DNA from: an uncultured Cellulophaga sp.
GTDB taxonomy: Bacteria; Bacteroidota; Bacteroidia; Flavobacteriales; Flavobacteriaceae
DNA length: 37,675 bases
Direction: 5' to 3'
Assembly: GCA_947496695.1 (NCBI GenBank)
Contig: CANMEI010000013.1
Span: forward strand, 1 to 37,675
The notes beneath the pieces were generated by a model, which was given only the letters and a program-made list of their open reading frames with translations, was not told the DNA's origin and did not search any database. Of the stretch, positions 10,785 to 18,890 are shown in pieces; the first letter of the stretch is position 1; the number at the start of each line of letters is the position of its first letter. Position numbers and translations under genes: made by a program.

Positions 10785-11186
10785 ATGAAGATCGAACAAT
10801 CGAAAAATAAAATCATCGTTCGAGAATACAAGCTTGAAAGTGGCATTATACAGGTTTATAATGACTACATAGTTGGTATTTTTGATGAAGGAACAACATT
10901 AACAATTGAAAGAGTTTACCAAATAATAGGAATTTCTGAAATACATTTTAGAGATAAAAACTTTGGATACATTAGCCTTCGAAAAAACTCGTATGCAATT
11001 GATCCTACTATTTACAACTACATAAGAGAAATAGAAAACTTAAAAGCTCTCGCTATAGTTTCCGTCAAGGAAATTGACATGCATAACTTTAAAATTGAAA
11101 AGCTTTTTTACAAAAAACAAATGAAATTTTTTATAGAATATGAAAACGCTTTAGCATGGGTTAAAAGAAGAGTTAAAGCAAAATAA
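10785..11186 (+). CDS. Hypothetical protein, possible STAS/SpoIIAA-like fold
   Basis: A 133-residue soluble protein with no signal peptide or membrane segment. I do not recognise a named family with certainty. Alternating beta and alpha segments, a central hydrophobic strand (ALAIVS, about residues 90-95) and the ending FFIEYENALAWVKR recall small STAS/SpoIIAA-like proteins common in flavobacteria. No catalytic motif is visible. It lies alone between the clpC terminator and the convergent NAD(P)HX repair gene, whose stop codon is only 17 bp away. The start is set by the ATG after GGAGA at about 10780, a possible weak ribosome binding site. Confidence 0.7.
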   Translation: MKIEQSKNKIIVREYKLESGIIQVYNDYIVGIFDEGTTLTIERVYQIIGISEIHFRDKNFGYISLRKNSYAIDPTIYNYIREIENLKALAIVSVKEIDMHNFKIEKLFYKKQMKFFIEYENALAWVKRRVKAK

Positions 11187-11203
11187 CATTAAACTAATAC
11201 TTA

Positions 11204-12742
11204 CTATTTCTCCTCTATCTGTGTTTGATCTTCTTGAACTTTAAACAAATCGATATATGCATCTCCAATAGTATTTACTATACTTGAAGCTATTAAAGAT
11301 TGGTACCCTAAAGTTTCTACCGCTATGTCTCCCGATTTTCCATGTAAATAAACCCCAAAAATTGCAGCTTTTAAAGGGTCATAATTTTGAGCAATTAAAC
11401 TTGTAATTACCCCTGTAAGCACATCACCACTTCCTGCTGTTGCCATTCCTGGGTTTCCAGTTGTATTTATATACCCTTTACCTTCATAAAGTGTAATTGT
11501 ATTAGCTCCTTTGATTACTAAAACGCAATTATATTTTAACGAAAAGGCTTTTGCTTTTTCTAACTTCTCAAAATCATCTTTCCACCCCCCAATTAAACGT
11601 TGTAATTCTTTAGGGTGTGGCGTTAGAACTGTTTTTGGTGGTAATTTTTCTAGTAGCTTTTTGTTTTTTGATAGTAAATTCAATCCATCAGCATCAACTA
11701 CCAATGCTGTTTTATTTGAATTTAAAAACTCTTCAAATGCATTTTCAATTTCATTAGAAGTCCCTAAGCCCATTCCAATTCCTATTACCGTAGGATTTAG
11801 TTCATGATCAATTTCAGAAATTACATTTTCACCCTTAGATGTCAAAATCATTATTTCTGGTAATGCTGTCTGAAATGGAATATAACCACATTTAGGCACT
11901 AAAGCAGTTACTAAACCACTACCTGCTACCAAACATGCTTTTGAACTTAACTGAACCGAACCTATTTTTCCGTAACTCCCCCCTATTATCAAAGCATGAC
12001 CAAAAGTACCTTTGTGTGAATATTTTTCACGTGGCATATATATAGGCAGTACTTCATTTTTACCTATTAGCTCAAAATCAACTTCTGTAATACCAATATA
12101 TTCAGTATCAATACCAATATCAATAATTTCCCATTGATTACAATAAACCCCTGTTTCTGGCAAAAAGAAAACTAATTTGGGAGTTTGAAATGTAAGCACA
12201 TGATTTGCTTTTATTACTCCGTTTTCACTTTCAGGAATTCTATCTGTAAACAAACCTGAAGGCAAATCAACCGATAAAACAAAAGCTTTAGAATTATTAA
12301 TATGCTTCATTAAACTAACAACCCAAGCATCAGGGTTTCTATTCAATCCAATACCAAAAATTGCATCTAAAACAATATCTTTTGGGCTAATTTCAGGCAA
12401 TTCAGAATCACTATTTATAAAATTAGGCCATATTTTTCTATCTTTTAAGCGTTCCAAATTCTTTAAAAAATCATCTGAACGCTTTTCACTATAATTTACA
12501 ACATGCACTTCAATACTATAACCATGCTCTTGCAAATGTCTTGCTACAGCAATACCATCTCCACCATTATTACCAATACCGCAAAAGATTTGAATTTTAA
12601 CTGGCGCGCCTTGTAATCGTAAATGCATCCAATTAAAAATTTGAATAGCTACGCGTTCCATTAATTCATTACTAGAAATTTGCTGTTTTTTTATTGTAAA
12701 TTCATCAGCTTTATAGATTTGATTGGCACTAAAAATCTTCAT
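11204..12742 (-). CDS. nnr: Bifunctional NAD(P)H-hydrate epimerase / ADP-dependent NAD(P)H-hydrate dehydratase
   Basis: A 512-residue fusion of the two NAD(P)HX repair enzymes. The N-terminal YjeF_N domain (about 1-215) interconverts the R and S hydrates and shows the nucleotide-binding loop GIGNNGGDGIAVARHL. The C-terminal ribokinase-like dehydratase (about 235-500) restores NAD(P)H from the S form. It shows ADGLNLL, VLTPHPKEL and NPGMATAGSGDVLTG (the last usually with ATGGSGD; here Ala replaces the first Gly). Both halves look intact. It is cytoplasmic and a housekeeping function. The gene stands alone, convergent with the small unknown gene and divergent from the thr operon. Confidence 0.95.
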   Translation of the reverse strand: MKIFSANQIYKADEFTIKKQQISSNELMERVAIQIFNWMHLRLQGAPVKIQIFCGIGNNGGDGIAVARHLQEHGYSIEVHVVNYSEKRSDDFLKNLERLKDRKIWPNFINSDSELPEISPKDIVLDAIFGIGLNRNPDAWVVSLMKHINNSKAFVLSVDLPSGLFTDRIPESENGVIKANHVLTFQTPKLVFFLPETGVYCNQWEIIDIGIDTEYIGITEVDFELIGKNEVLPIYMPREKYSHKGTFGHALIIGGSYGKIGSVQLSSKACLVAGSGLVTALVPKCGYIPFQTALPEIMILTSKGENVISEIDHELNPTVIGIGMGLGTSNEIENAFEEFLNSNKTALVVDADGLNLLSKNKKLLEKLPPKTVLTPHPKELQRLIGGWKDDFEKLEKAKAFSLKYNCVLVIKGANTITLYEGKGYINTTGNPGMATAGSGDVLTGVITSLIAQNYDPLKAAIFGVYLHGKSGDIAVETLGYQSLIASSIVNTIGDAYIDLFKVQEDQTQIEEK

Positions 12743-12795
12743 TTAATAATAATATTTGAAATATATTAGAAATTCCGTAAAAATTTCAGAAATCA

Positions 12796-12826
12796 TTTGA
12801 TAAGGAAATCAAAAATACTACTTTTG
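12796..12826 (+). promoter_or_regulatory. Consensus sigma-A promoter of the thr operon
   Basis: TTTG (12796-12799), a 19-base spacer, then TACTTTTG (12819-12826). Both boxes match the Bacteroidota consensus (TTTG / TAnnTTTG) exactly. The start would fall near 12832, giving about 25 nt before the leader ATG and a leader RNA of about 185 nt before thrA. Confidence 0.8.
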
Positions 12827-12831
12827 AACAT

Positions 12832-13017
12832 ATCTTTAAAAGATATAAAGACACAAAATGGACAGTAAAATTAATTTTTCTACAATTAACACAGCTTGTG
12901 ATACAACTATCACTATCAGCATCACAACCCCTTTGGGGTAAATTGCTATATATACTCGTCCCGTTTCCGCATATTTATGCATTCCTATCTATTTTTTTCA
13001 AATAACAATCTTATAAA
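12832..13017 (+). promoter_or_regulatory. Candidate attenuator leader of thrABC
   Basis: Besides the leader peptide, this RNA can form TTGTGAT (12896-12902) with ATCACAA (12921-12927) across the Thr/Ile codons. It can also form ACCCC/GGGGT (12927-12931 with 12935-12939), which overlaps the leader stop codon, and GCATA/TATGC (12969-12980). A run of seven T follows at 12992-12998. The first two hairpins abut and overlap by one base, and both would be masked by a translating ribosome. The hairpin before the T-run is short and not directly adjacent, so a classical terminator is not proven. Confidence 0.55.
12858..12941 (+). CDS. thrL: Threonine/isoleucine-rich leader peptide of the thr operon
   Basis: A 27-codon ORF, too short for routine gene calling. 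It starts 32 nt after the promoter -7 box and stops 76 nt before thrA. Seven codons are Thr and five are Ile. Residues 16-24 read TTITISITT, so eight of nine codons are for the two end products that control this pathway. An in-frame stop at 12846 leaves ATG 12858 as the only ATG start. The pattern matches E. coli ThrL in kind but not in sequence. The expected role is to stall the ribosome when charged tRNA-Thr or tRNA-Ile is scarce. The symbol is by analogy. Confidence 0.8.
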   Translation: MDSKINFSTINTACDTTITISITTPLG

Positions 13018-15462
13018 ATGAAAGTTTTAAAATTTGGTGGTACTTCGGTAGCCAACGCTCAAAATATAGCCTTAGTTAAAAACATAGTTGCTAATTCAAA
13101 CGCTAATAAAACAATAGTTGTAGTTTCTGCTTTAGGTGGCATAACAGACTTATTATTAAACACTGCTCATTTAGCTTCTTCTCAAAATGAAGAATACAAA
13201 CAAATTCTTAAACAAATAGAAGACAGACACATTGCTACTATTAAACAATTAATACCTATTGCTCAACAAAGTAAAGTATTAAGTAAAGTAAAAAGTGAAC
13301 TTAACACTTTAGAAACTTTAGTTGAAGGTGCTTTTTTAATTGGCGAGATTACTCCTAAACTATCAGATAAAATTGTAAGTTTTGGAGAGTTACTATCTTC
13401 TTATATTATAAGTGAGTATTTTATTGCCGAAAAACTAAACTGTGCTTATAAAGATAGTAGAGAAATCATAAAAACTAATGACAACCATACTAAAGCTGTT
13501 GTTAATTTTGATATAACAAATAATAACTGTAAAACTTATTTTACGAAAGTTGAAGAAGATATTATTATCATGGGTGGCTTTATCGCCTCATCTACTTCTG
13601 GTAATTCTACCACTCTTGGCCGTGGAGGTTCAGATTATACTGCTGCAATTGTCGCTAGTGCTGTTGATGCCGAAATATTAGAAATTTGGACAGATGTTAG
13701 TGGCATGTACACTGCTAATCCAAAATTAGTAAAGCAAGCAATGCCTATTCCTCATATTTCTTATGAAGAAGCTATGGAACTTTCTCACTTTGGTGCCAAA
13801 GTTTTATATCCACCAACAATACAACCGGTATTATCAAAAGGGATTTCGATTGTTATTAAAAACACTTTTGATGCAGAAAGTTCTGGCACTTTAATTACAA
13901 AAAGCAAAAATGAAGAAGGCAAAACAATACGTGGTATTAGTCATGTAGAAAATATAGCGCTAGTTTCCTTAGAAGGTTCTGGAATGGTTGGTATTCCTGG
14001 TATATCAAAACGTTTTTTTGAAGTACTTTCTCAAGCAGGAATCAGTGTTGTCCTTATTACACAAGCATCATCAGAACATTCAATTTGTGTTGGAATTTCT
14101 GAAGAAGACACAGATAAAGCAGTTAGCATTGTAAATGAAGCTTTTGAATATGAAATATCTCTTGGAAAAATAAAACCTACAATTGCTGAAAAAAACTTAG
14201 CCATTATTGCACTTGTAGGTGATAACATGAAAAGGCACCAAGGTTTAAGTGGTAAAATGTTTAGTGCTTTAGGTAAAAATAACGTAAATATTAGGGCAAT
14301 TGCTCAGGGTGCTTCTGAGCGTAACATTTCAGCCGTAATTGTAAAAGATGATGTAAAAAAAGCATTAAACACTTTGCATGAACAGTTTTTTGAAGAAAAT
14401 GTAAAGCAACTGAACTTATTTGTAATGGGTGTTGGTAATGTTGGTAATAAATTTTTAGACCAAATACAGCAACAGAAAAAATTCTTAAAAGAAAACTTAA
14501 AGCTAAACCTAAGAGTTATTGGAATATCAAATTCAAGAAAAATGTTTTTTGATGAAGATGGTCTTAATTTAAAAGAATGGAAATCACTTTTAGAAAATGG
14601 TGAAAAAGCAGATAAGCAGAAATTCTTTGAGAAGATTCAAAAACTAAATTACAGAAACAGCATTTTTGTTGATAACACAGCTAGTGCAGAAGTTTCTGAA
14701 ACATATGCATCTTACTTAAAAAATAGTATTTCGGTTGTTACATGTAATAAAATCGCTTGCTCATCAGAGTTTAATAATTACATACATTTAAAAGAATTAG
14801 CCCGCCAATACAATGCTCCTTTCTTATTTGAAACTAATGTTGGTGCTGGTTTACCTATTATAGACACACTTAAACATTTAATAGCTTCAGGTGATAAGAT
14901 ATTAAAGATTCAAGCAGTATTATCAGGAAGTTTAAACTTTGTTTTCAACAACTTTGATGACAAAACTACATTCCACGATGTGGTAAAACAAGCGCAAGAA
15001 GAAGGTTATACAGAGCCGGATCCAAAAATAGATTTAAGTGGTATTGATGTAATGCGAAAAATATTAATTTTAGCCCGTGAAAGTGGCAACAAGATTGATA
15101 TTGATGAAATTGGAAATACACCATTTTTACCTCAAGAAAGCCTTGACACAACTAACAATGATGACTTTTTTGCATCATTAGTTAAATATGAAAATGATTT
15201 TCAAAAAAAATATAAAGATGCTACCGATAACAATAGCAAACTAAAGTATGTTGCCCAATTTGAAAATGGAAAAGCAAGTGTAGGCTTACAACAAATACCT
15301 AAAGGTCATGATTTTTACAACCTAGAAGGTAGTGATAATATTGTTCTTTTTTATACAGAAAGGTACCCTAACCAACCAATGATTATTAAAGGTGCTGGTG
15401 CTGGTGCTGCTGTAACTGCATCAGGAATATTTGCTGATATAATTAGAATAGGTAATTTTTAA
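13018..15462 (+). CDS. thrA: Bifunctional aspartate kinase / homoserine dehydrogenase I
   Basis: 814 residues, full length for ThrA. The kinase domain begins KFGGTSVAN and includes EIWTDVSGMYTANP. It phosphorylates aspartate in the first step of the Thr/Met/Lys family. Two ACT domains (about 310-455), with LEGSGMVGIPGISKRFFEVL in the first, are the usual site of threonine feedback. The C-terminal homoserine dehydrogenase starts with the Rossmann motif VMGVGNVGNKFLDQI (about 470). It contains GAGLPIIDTLKHLIASGD and SGSLNFVFN, typical of the domain that reduces aspartate semialdehyde to homoserine. It is the first gene of thrABC; thrB follows after 9 bp. Expression is probably set by the leader peptide upstream. 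Confidence 0.97.
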   Translation: MKVLKFGGTSVANAQNIALVKNIVANSNANKTIVVVSALGGITDLLLNTAHLASSQNEEYKQILKQIEDRHIATIKQLIPIAQQSKVLSKVKSELNTLETLVEGAFLIGEITPKLSDKIVSFGELLSSYIISEYFIAEKLNCAYKDSREIIKTNDNHTKAVVNFDITNNNCKTYFTKVEEDIIIMGGFIASSTSGNSTTLGRGGSDYTAAIVASAVDAEILEIWTDVSGMYTANPKLVKQAMPIPHISYEEAMELSHFGAKVLYPPTIQPVLSKGISIVIKNTFDAESSGTLITKSKNEEGKTIRGISHVENIALVSLEGSGMVGIPGISKRFFEVLSQAGISVVLITQASSEHSICVGISEEDTDKAVSIVNEAFEYEISLGKIKPTIAEKNLAIIALVGDNMKRHQGLSGKMFSALGKNNVNIRAIAQGASERNISAVIVKDDVKKALNTLHEQFFEENVKQLNLFVMGVGNVGNKFLDQIQQQKKFLKENLKLNLRVIGISNSRKMFFDEDGLNLKEWKSLLENGEKADKQKFFEKIQKLNYRNSIFVDNTASAEVSETYASYLKNSISVVTCNKIACSSEFNNYIHLKELARQYNAPFLFETNVGAGLPIIDTLKHLIASGDKILKIQAVLSGSLNFVFNNFDDKTTFHDVVKQAQEEGYTEPDPKIDLSGIDVMRKILILARESGNKIDIDEIGNTPFLPQESLDTTNNDDFFASLVKYENDFQKKYKDATDNNSKLKYVAQFENGKASVGLQQIPKGHDFYNLEGSDNIVLFYTERYPNQPMIIKGAGAGAAVTASGIFADIIRIGNF

Positions 15463-15471
15463 TTCAACAAA

Positions 15472-16398
15472 ATGAATGCAAACGAAATAAGAGTTTTTTG
15501 CCCTGCTACAATCGCAAATGTATCTTGCGGATTTGACGTATTGGGCCTTGCTTTAGATGCTGTTGGAGATGAAATGGTTATTAGAAAAACAGTAGAAAAA
15601 GGGATTAAAATTACGAAACTAGAAGGTCAAGATTTACCTACTGAAACATTACAAAATGTTGCTGGAGTTGCTGGTCTAGCACTGTTAGCTGCTTGTAATT
15701 ATGATGGTGGTTTTGAAATTGAAATTTATAAAAAAATAAAAGCTGGTAGTGGCATTGGTTCTAGTGCTGCAAGTTCTACAGGTGCCGTATGGGCTATGAA
15801 TGAACTTATTGGAAAACCATTCTCTTCATTGGAATTAGTTAAATTTGCCATGGAAGGTGAGAGGTTAGCTAGCGGTGTTGCTCACGCTGACAATGTTGCC
15901 CCTGCCCTATTTGGTGGTTTTACATTAGTAAGAAGTTATACACCATTAGATATTGTTAAAATTAACACCCCTAGTGAATTGTATGCAACAGTTATACACC
16001 CACAAATAGAAGTAAAAACATCAGATTCGAGAAGAATTTTAAAAACTACAATTTCTCTTGAAGACGGTATTAAGCAATGGGGAAATGTTGGTGGTTTAAT
16101 TGCAGGACTTTTTACTGAAGATTATGAATTAATTGGAAGATCATTAGAAGACCATATTGTAGAACCTATTCGTTCTATATTAATTCCAGGTTTTGATTCA
16201 GTAAAACAAAAAGCATTAGACAACGGAGCATTAGGTGCTGGTATTTCAGGTTCCGGCCCGTCAATATTTGCATTAAGCAAAGGGGAAGCTACGGCAAAAA
16301 AAGTTGCCAAAGCAATGACAGAAATATATGATAAAATTGGAATTGATTATGATATACATGTCTCCAAAATAAACTCAGAAGGAATAAAAATAATTTAG
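15472..16398 (+). CDS. thrB: Homoserine kinase
   Basis: 308 residues, a GHMP-family kinase that phosphorylates homoserine with ATP. The family ATP-binding loop is GSGIGSSAASSTGAVWAMN (about residues 97-115), and the C-terminal GHMP motif is GALGAGISGSGPSIFAL. The N-terminus PATIANVSCGFDVLGLAL is characteristic of ThrB. It lies between thrA (9-bp gap) and thrC (13-bp gap), so the three are clearly one operon. Confidence 0.97.
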   Translation: MNANEIRVFCPATIANVSCGFDVLGLALDAVGDEMVIRKTVEKGIKITKLEGQDLPTETLQNVAGVAGLALLAACNYDGGFEIEIYKKIKAGSGIGSSAASSTGAVWAMNELIGKPFSSLELVKFAMEGERLASGVAHADNVAPALFGGFTLVRSYTPLDIVKINTPSELYATVIHPQIEVKTSDSRRILKTTISLEDGIKQWGNVGGLIAGLFTEDYELIGRSLEDHIVEPIRSILIPGFDSVKQKALDNGALGAGISGSGPSIFALSKGEATAKKVAKAMTEIYDKIGIDYDIHVSKINSEGIKII

Positions 16399-16411
16399 TA
16401 AACAGCTACTT

Positions 16412-17713
16412 ATGAACTTTTACAGTCTAAACAAAAAAGCACCTAATGCAACTTTTAAAGATGCAGTTATTAAAGGTATTGCACCTGATCGCGGACTTTA
16501 CTTTCCTGAAAGTATCACCCCTTTACCTAAAGAGTTTTTTGAAACTATAGAAAACCTAACAAATATTGAAATTGCTTTTAAAGCTATTAGACAATTTGTG
16601 TCTGATGATATTAATGATCAAAAGTTAAAAGAGATTCTTGAAGGTGTCTTAAGTTTTGATTTTCCAGTTGTTGAAATAAATGAAAATGTTGGAACTCTTG
16701 AACTTTTTCATGGTCCTACGCTAGCTTTTAAAGATGTTGGAGCTGGTTTTATGGCAAGATGTCTTGGCCATTTTTCTGAAGAAAACAAAAATGAAGTTAC
16801 CGTTTTAGTAGCTACATCAGGAGATACAGGAGGTGCTGTTGCAAATGGTTTTTTAGGCGTTGAAGGTGTGAATGTTGTTATTCTTTATCCAAGCGGAAAA
16901 GTAAGTGATATTCAAGAAAAACAATTAACAACACTTGGCAAAAACATTACTGCATTAGAAGTAAATGGTACTTTTGATGATTGCCAAACTATGGTTAAAA
17001 CTGCTTTTTTAGATGCTGATCTTACCAATGCAATGCAATTAACATCAGCAAACTCAATTAATGTAGCACGTTGGTTGCCACAAATGTTTTACTTTATGTT
17101 TGCCTATAAACAAGCAAAATCAAAAGGAAAAGAAATAGTATTTTCTATACCTAGTGGTAATTTTGGAAATATTTGCGCAGGTATGATTGCTCAACAATTA
17201 GGCCTTCCTATTAAGCATTTTATAGCATCAACAAATATAAATGATGTTGTTCCACGCTTTATGGATACTAAAAATTATGACCCAAAACCGTCATTTGCCA
17301 CAATTTCAAATGCAATGGATGTTGGGGACCCTAGTAACTTCATCAGAATTAGACATATTTTTAATGATGATTTTGACAAATTAGCGAAACATTTATCATC
17401 TTATGCTTATACTGATGAACAAACGAAAGATGCTATGAAAGAATTATATAATGATTATAATTATGTAGCTGACCCTCATGGCGCTGTAGGCTTTTTAGGT
17501 TTAAAAAAATATCAAGAAGCGAACCCTGACACTTATGGGATTTTTCTTGAAACTGCTCACCCTGTTAAGTTTTTAGATGTTGTTGAAGATACAATTAAAG
17601 AGAATATTGATATTCCAGAAAAAATTATCAAACAAATGAAGAAAAAGAAAAAATCTATTGAAATTTCAACGTATGATGAATTAAAAAACTATTTATTAGA
17701 CGTTAAAAAATAA
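16412..17713 (+). CDS. thrC: Threonine synthase
   Basis: 433 residues. A PLP enzyme that converts O-phosphohomoserine to threonine, the last step of the operon's pathway. The PLP lysine lies in FHGPTLAFKDVGAGF (about residue 107), and VATSGDTGGAVANGF supplies the phosphate-binding region. The N-terminus (MNFYSLNKKAPNATFKDAV, then DRGLYFPE) matches class 1 threonine synthases. The C-terminus ends in a Lys-rich stretch KKKKKSIEIS followed by a short helix. It is the last gene of thrABC, followed 15-20 bp later by a terminator. Confidence 0.97.
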   Translation: MNFYSLNKKAPNATFKDAVIKGIAPDRGLYFPESITPLPKEFFETIENLTNIEIAFKAIRQFVSDDINDQKLKEILEGVLSFDFPVVEINENVGTLELFHGPTLAFKDVGAGFMARCLGHFSEENKNEVTVLVATSGDTGGAVANGFLGVEGVNVVILYPSGKVSDIQEKQLTTLGKNITALEVNGTFDDCQTMVKTAFLDADLTNAMQLTSANSINVARWLPQMFYFMFAYKQAKSKGKEIVFSIPSGNFGNICAGMIAQQLGLPIKHFIASTNINDVVPRFMDTKNYDPKPSFATISNAMDVGDPSNFIRIRHIFNDDFDKLAKHLSSYAYTDEQTKDAMKELYNDYNYVADPHGAVGFLGLKKYQEANPDTYGIFLETAHPVKFLDVVEDTIKENIDIPEKIIKQMKKKKKSIEISTYDELKNYLLDVKK

Positions 17714-17729
17714 GACTACTTATATGTAA

Positions 17730-17764
17730 AAAAAAAGGATATTCATTTTGAATATCCTTTTTTT
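17730..17764. terminator. Bidirectional terminator between thrC and the PL7 lyase
   Basis: Stem GGATATTC (17737-17744) / GAATATCC (17750-17757), loop ATTTT, with nine A before and seven T after. It serves thrC on the plus strand. Because of the A-run it can also serve the convergent lyase, which stops at 17784. Confidence 0.85.
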
Positions 17765-17783
17765 ATTACAATAATTTATTTTA

Positions 17784-18734
17784 TTATTCTGCATCTGGGT
17801 GCATTGCATAAAAATCATAAACAATAACTTCACCGTAGTTATTCTCATCATCCCTATCGCTACCTTCTTCATCAGCGTTACTCTGTGTATAATTTCCAAT
17901 TTTAAAATATGAATCTTCATATTCTAAATCTAACAAAACAGTACTCCCACTTTTTTCAACTAAATATTCCGAAGCATTACCTGCTGCATATTTATCCTTT
18001 AAAGTACCATCTTCACTATAGTAGCAATAATGCTTATCATCGATTACTTCAAAAATAACTTCATGAATTGTACCCAAAGTATAATTTGTTGTAATAGTTA
18101 CATCATCAGCTAGTTCACCTCCATTAAAACTTAAAAACAAATGTGCCCCTTCTAATCTTAACACCATTGAGTCGTCAATACCAGCTTCCTTATCTCCATG
18201 AATCTGTGTAGCAACTAACTCATCTTTATTAATTGGTAAATGTGTAATAGCCTGTTTTGCATATACAACATGAGTGCCTTCCGTAGTCCAGTAAATATCA
18301 CTATCTCCATCTTCCGTTCTTTCCCTTAGTTCTGATCTTACGTAACTAGAATTAGGTGTTGTCCCGTTATTGCTTCTAATAGGAGCTTTAAAAACAATTC
18401 CATTCTTATCATCGTTCACAAAAAAGTATTCATTATTATCTTCTTCACAAAGTGTTTTATCTTCTTCACCATCAGGATAGGTAATTTTCCATTGATAACA
18501 ATTCTCCATCAAATCTGCAGGAATTGAAGCTGTACCAACTTCCATTGAAGTATCTGTTTCTTCTTCTGGTTCATCTACTGACTCCTCTTCAGATTCTGAA
18601 GTTTCATCATCAGGAACTAAAATTTCTATATCCTCTTCTGCCATAGTTTCATTATTAGTACATGAGAAGAATAATACTAAACTAAAAACAGTTATTATAT
18701 TTAAAATTAAAGATTTGGGTAATTTTTTTTTCAT
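17784..18734 (-). CDS. Polysaccharide lyase family 7 (alginate lyase) lipoprotein
   Basis: 316 residues from ATG 18734. An upstream TTG at 18764 in the same frame is rejected because it lies inside the operator palindrome and would bury the signal peptide. A lipoprotein signal (VLFFSCTNN, Cys25) is followed by a strongly acidic linker (about 33-63) and a PL7 catalytic domain (about 69-316). Family motifs are VRSELR (Arg133/Arg137), QIH (177-179) and YFKIGNYTQ (Tyr276, Tyr282), which supply the catalytic Arg, Gln, His and Tyr. PL7 enzymes cleave alginate by beta-elimination. QIH, as opposed to QVH, is usually linked to guluronate-containing substrates. The catalytic domain aligns without gaps to the neighbouring lyase, about 79% identical by hand count. 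It has its own operator, and the neighbour's terminator lies upstream, so it is a separate unit. Confidence 0.93.
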   Translation of the reverse strand: MKKKLPKSLILNIITVFSLVLFFSCTNNETMAEEDIEILVPDDETSESEEESVDEPEEETDTSMEVGTASIPADLMENCYQWKITYPDGEEDKTLCEEDNNEYFFVNDDKNGIVFKAPIRSNNGTTPNSSYVRSELRERTEDGDSDIYWTTEGTHVVYAKQAITHLPINKDELVATQIHGDKEAGIDDSMVLRLEGAHLFLSFNGGELADDVTITTNYTLGTIHEVIFEVIDDKHYCYYSEDGTLKDKYAAGNASEYLVEKSGSTVLLDLEYEDSYFKIGNYTQSNADEEGSDRDDENNYGEVIVYDFYAMHPDAE

Positions 18735-18750
18735 AATATTTCTTAACTTA

Positions 18751-18766
18751 AATTGGTTAACCAATT
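18751..18766. promoter_or_regulatory. Palindromic operator AATTGGTTAACCAATT upstream of the PL7 lyase
   Basis: A perfect 16-bp palindrome 16 bp before the lyase ATG. The core TTGGnnAACCAA recurs twice upstream of the paralogous lyase (20672-20683, 20685-20696). Such symmetry fits a dimeric regulator. A GntR-type alginate regulator (AusR of Zobellia) is a known candidate of this kind, but the link to this motif is inference. Confidence 0.6.
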
Positions 18767-18828
18767 ATTTGTTAAACGAATTAAAAACTTCAAAATTGTA
18801 TTTAAAATAATTTTTAACGAATAATCAA

Positions 18829-18857
18829 AAAGGATACCTAATAACTAGGTATCCTTT
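18829..18857 (-). terminator. Terminator of the large PL7 lyase
   Basis: Perfect 12-bp stem AAAGGATACCTA (18829-18840) / TAGGTATCCTTT (18846-18857), loop ATAAC. It lies 34 bp past the stop codon at 18891 on the minus strand and ends in TTTTTGATTATT there. It separates the two lyase units. Confidence 0.85.
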
Positions 18858-18890
18858 ATTTTTTTTATTTATAAACAATAGTTGTATAAA

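Noticed and set aside
18735..18764. N-terminal extension of the smaller PL7 lyase from a TTG
   Set aside because: It would place the start inside the operator palindrome and put ten residues before a complete lipoprotein signal peptide.
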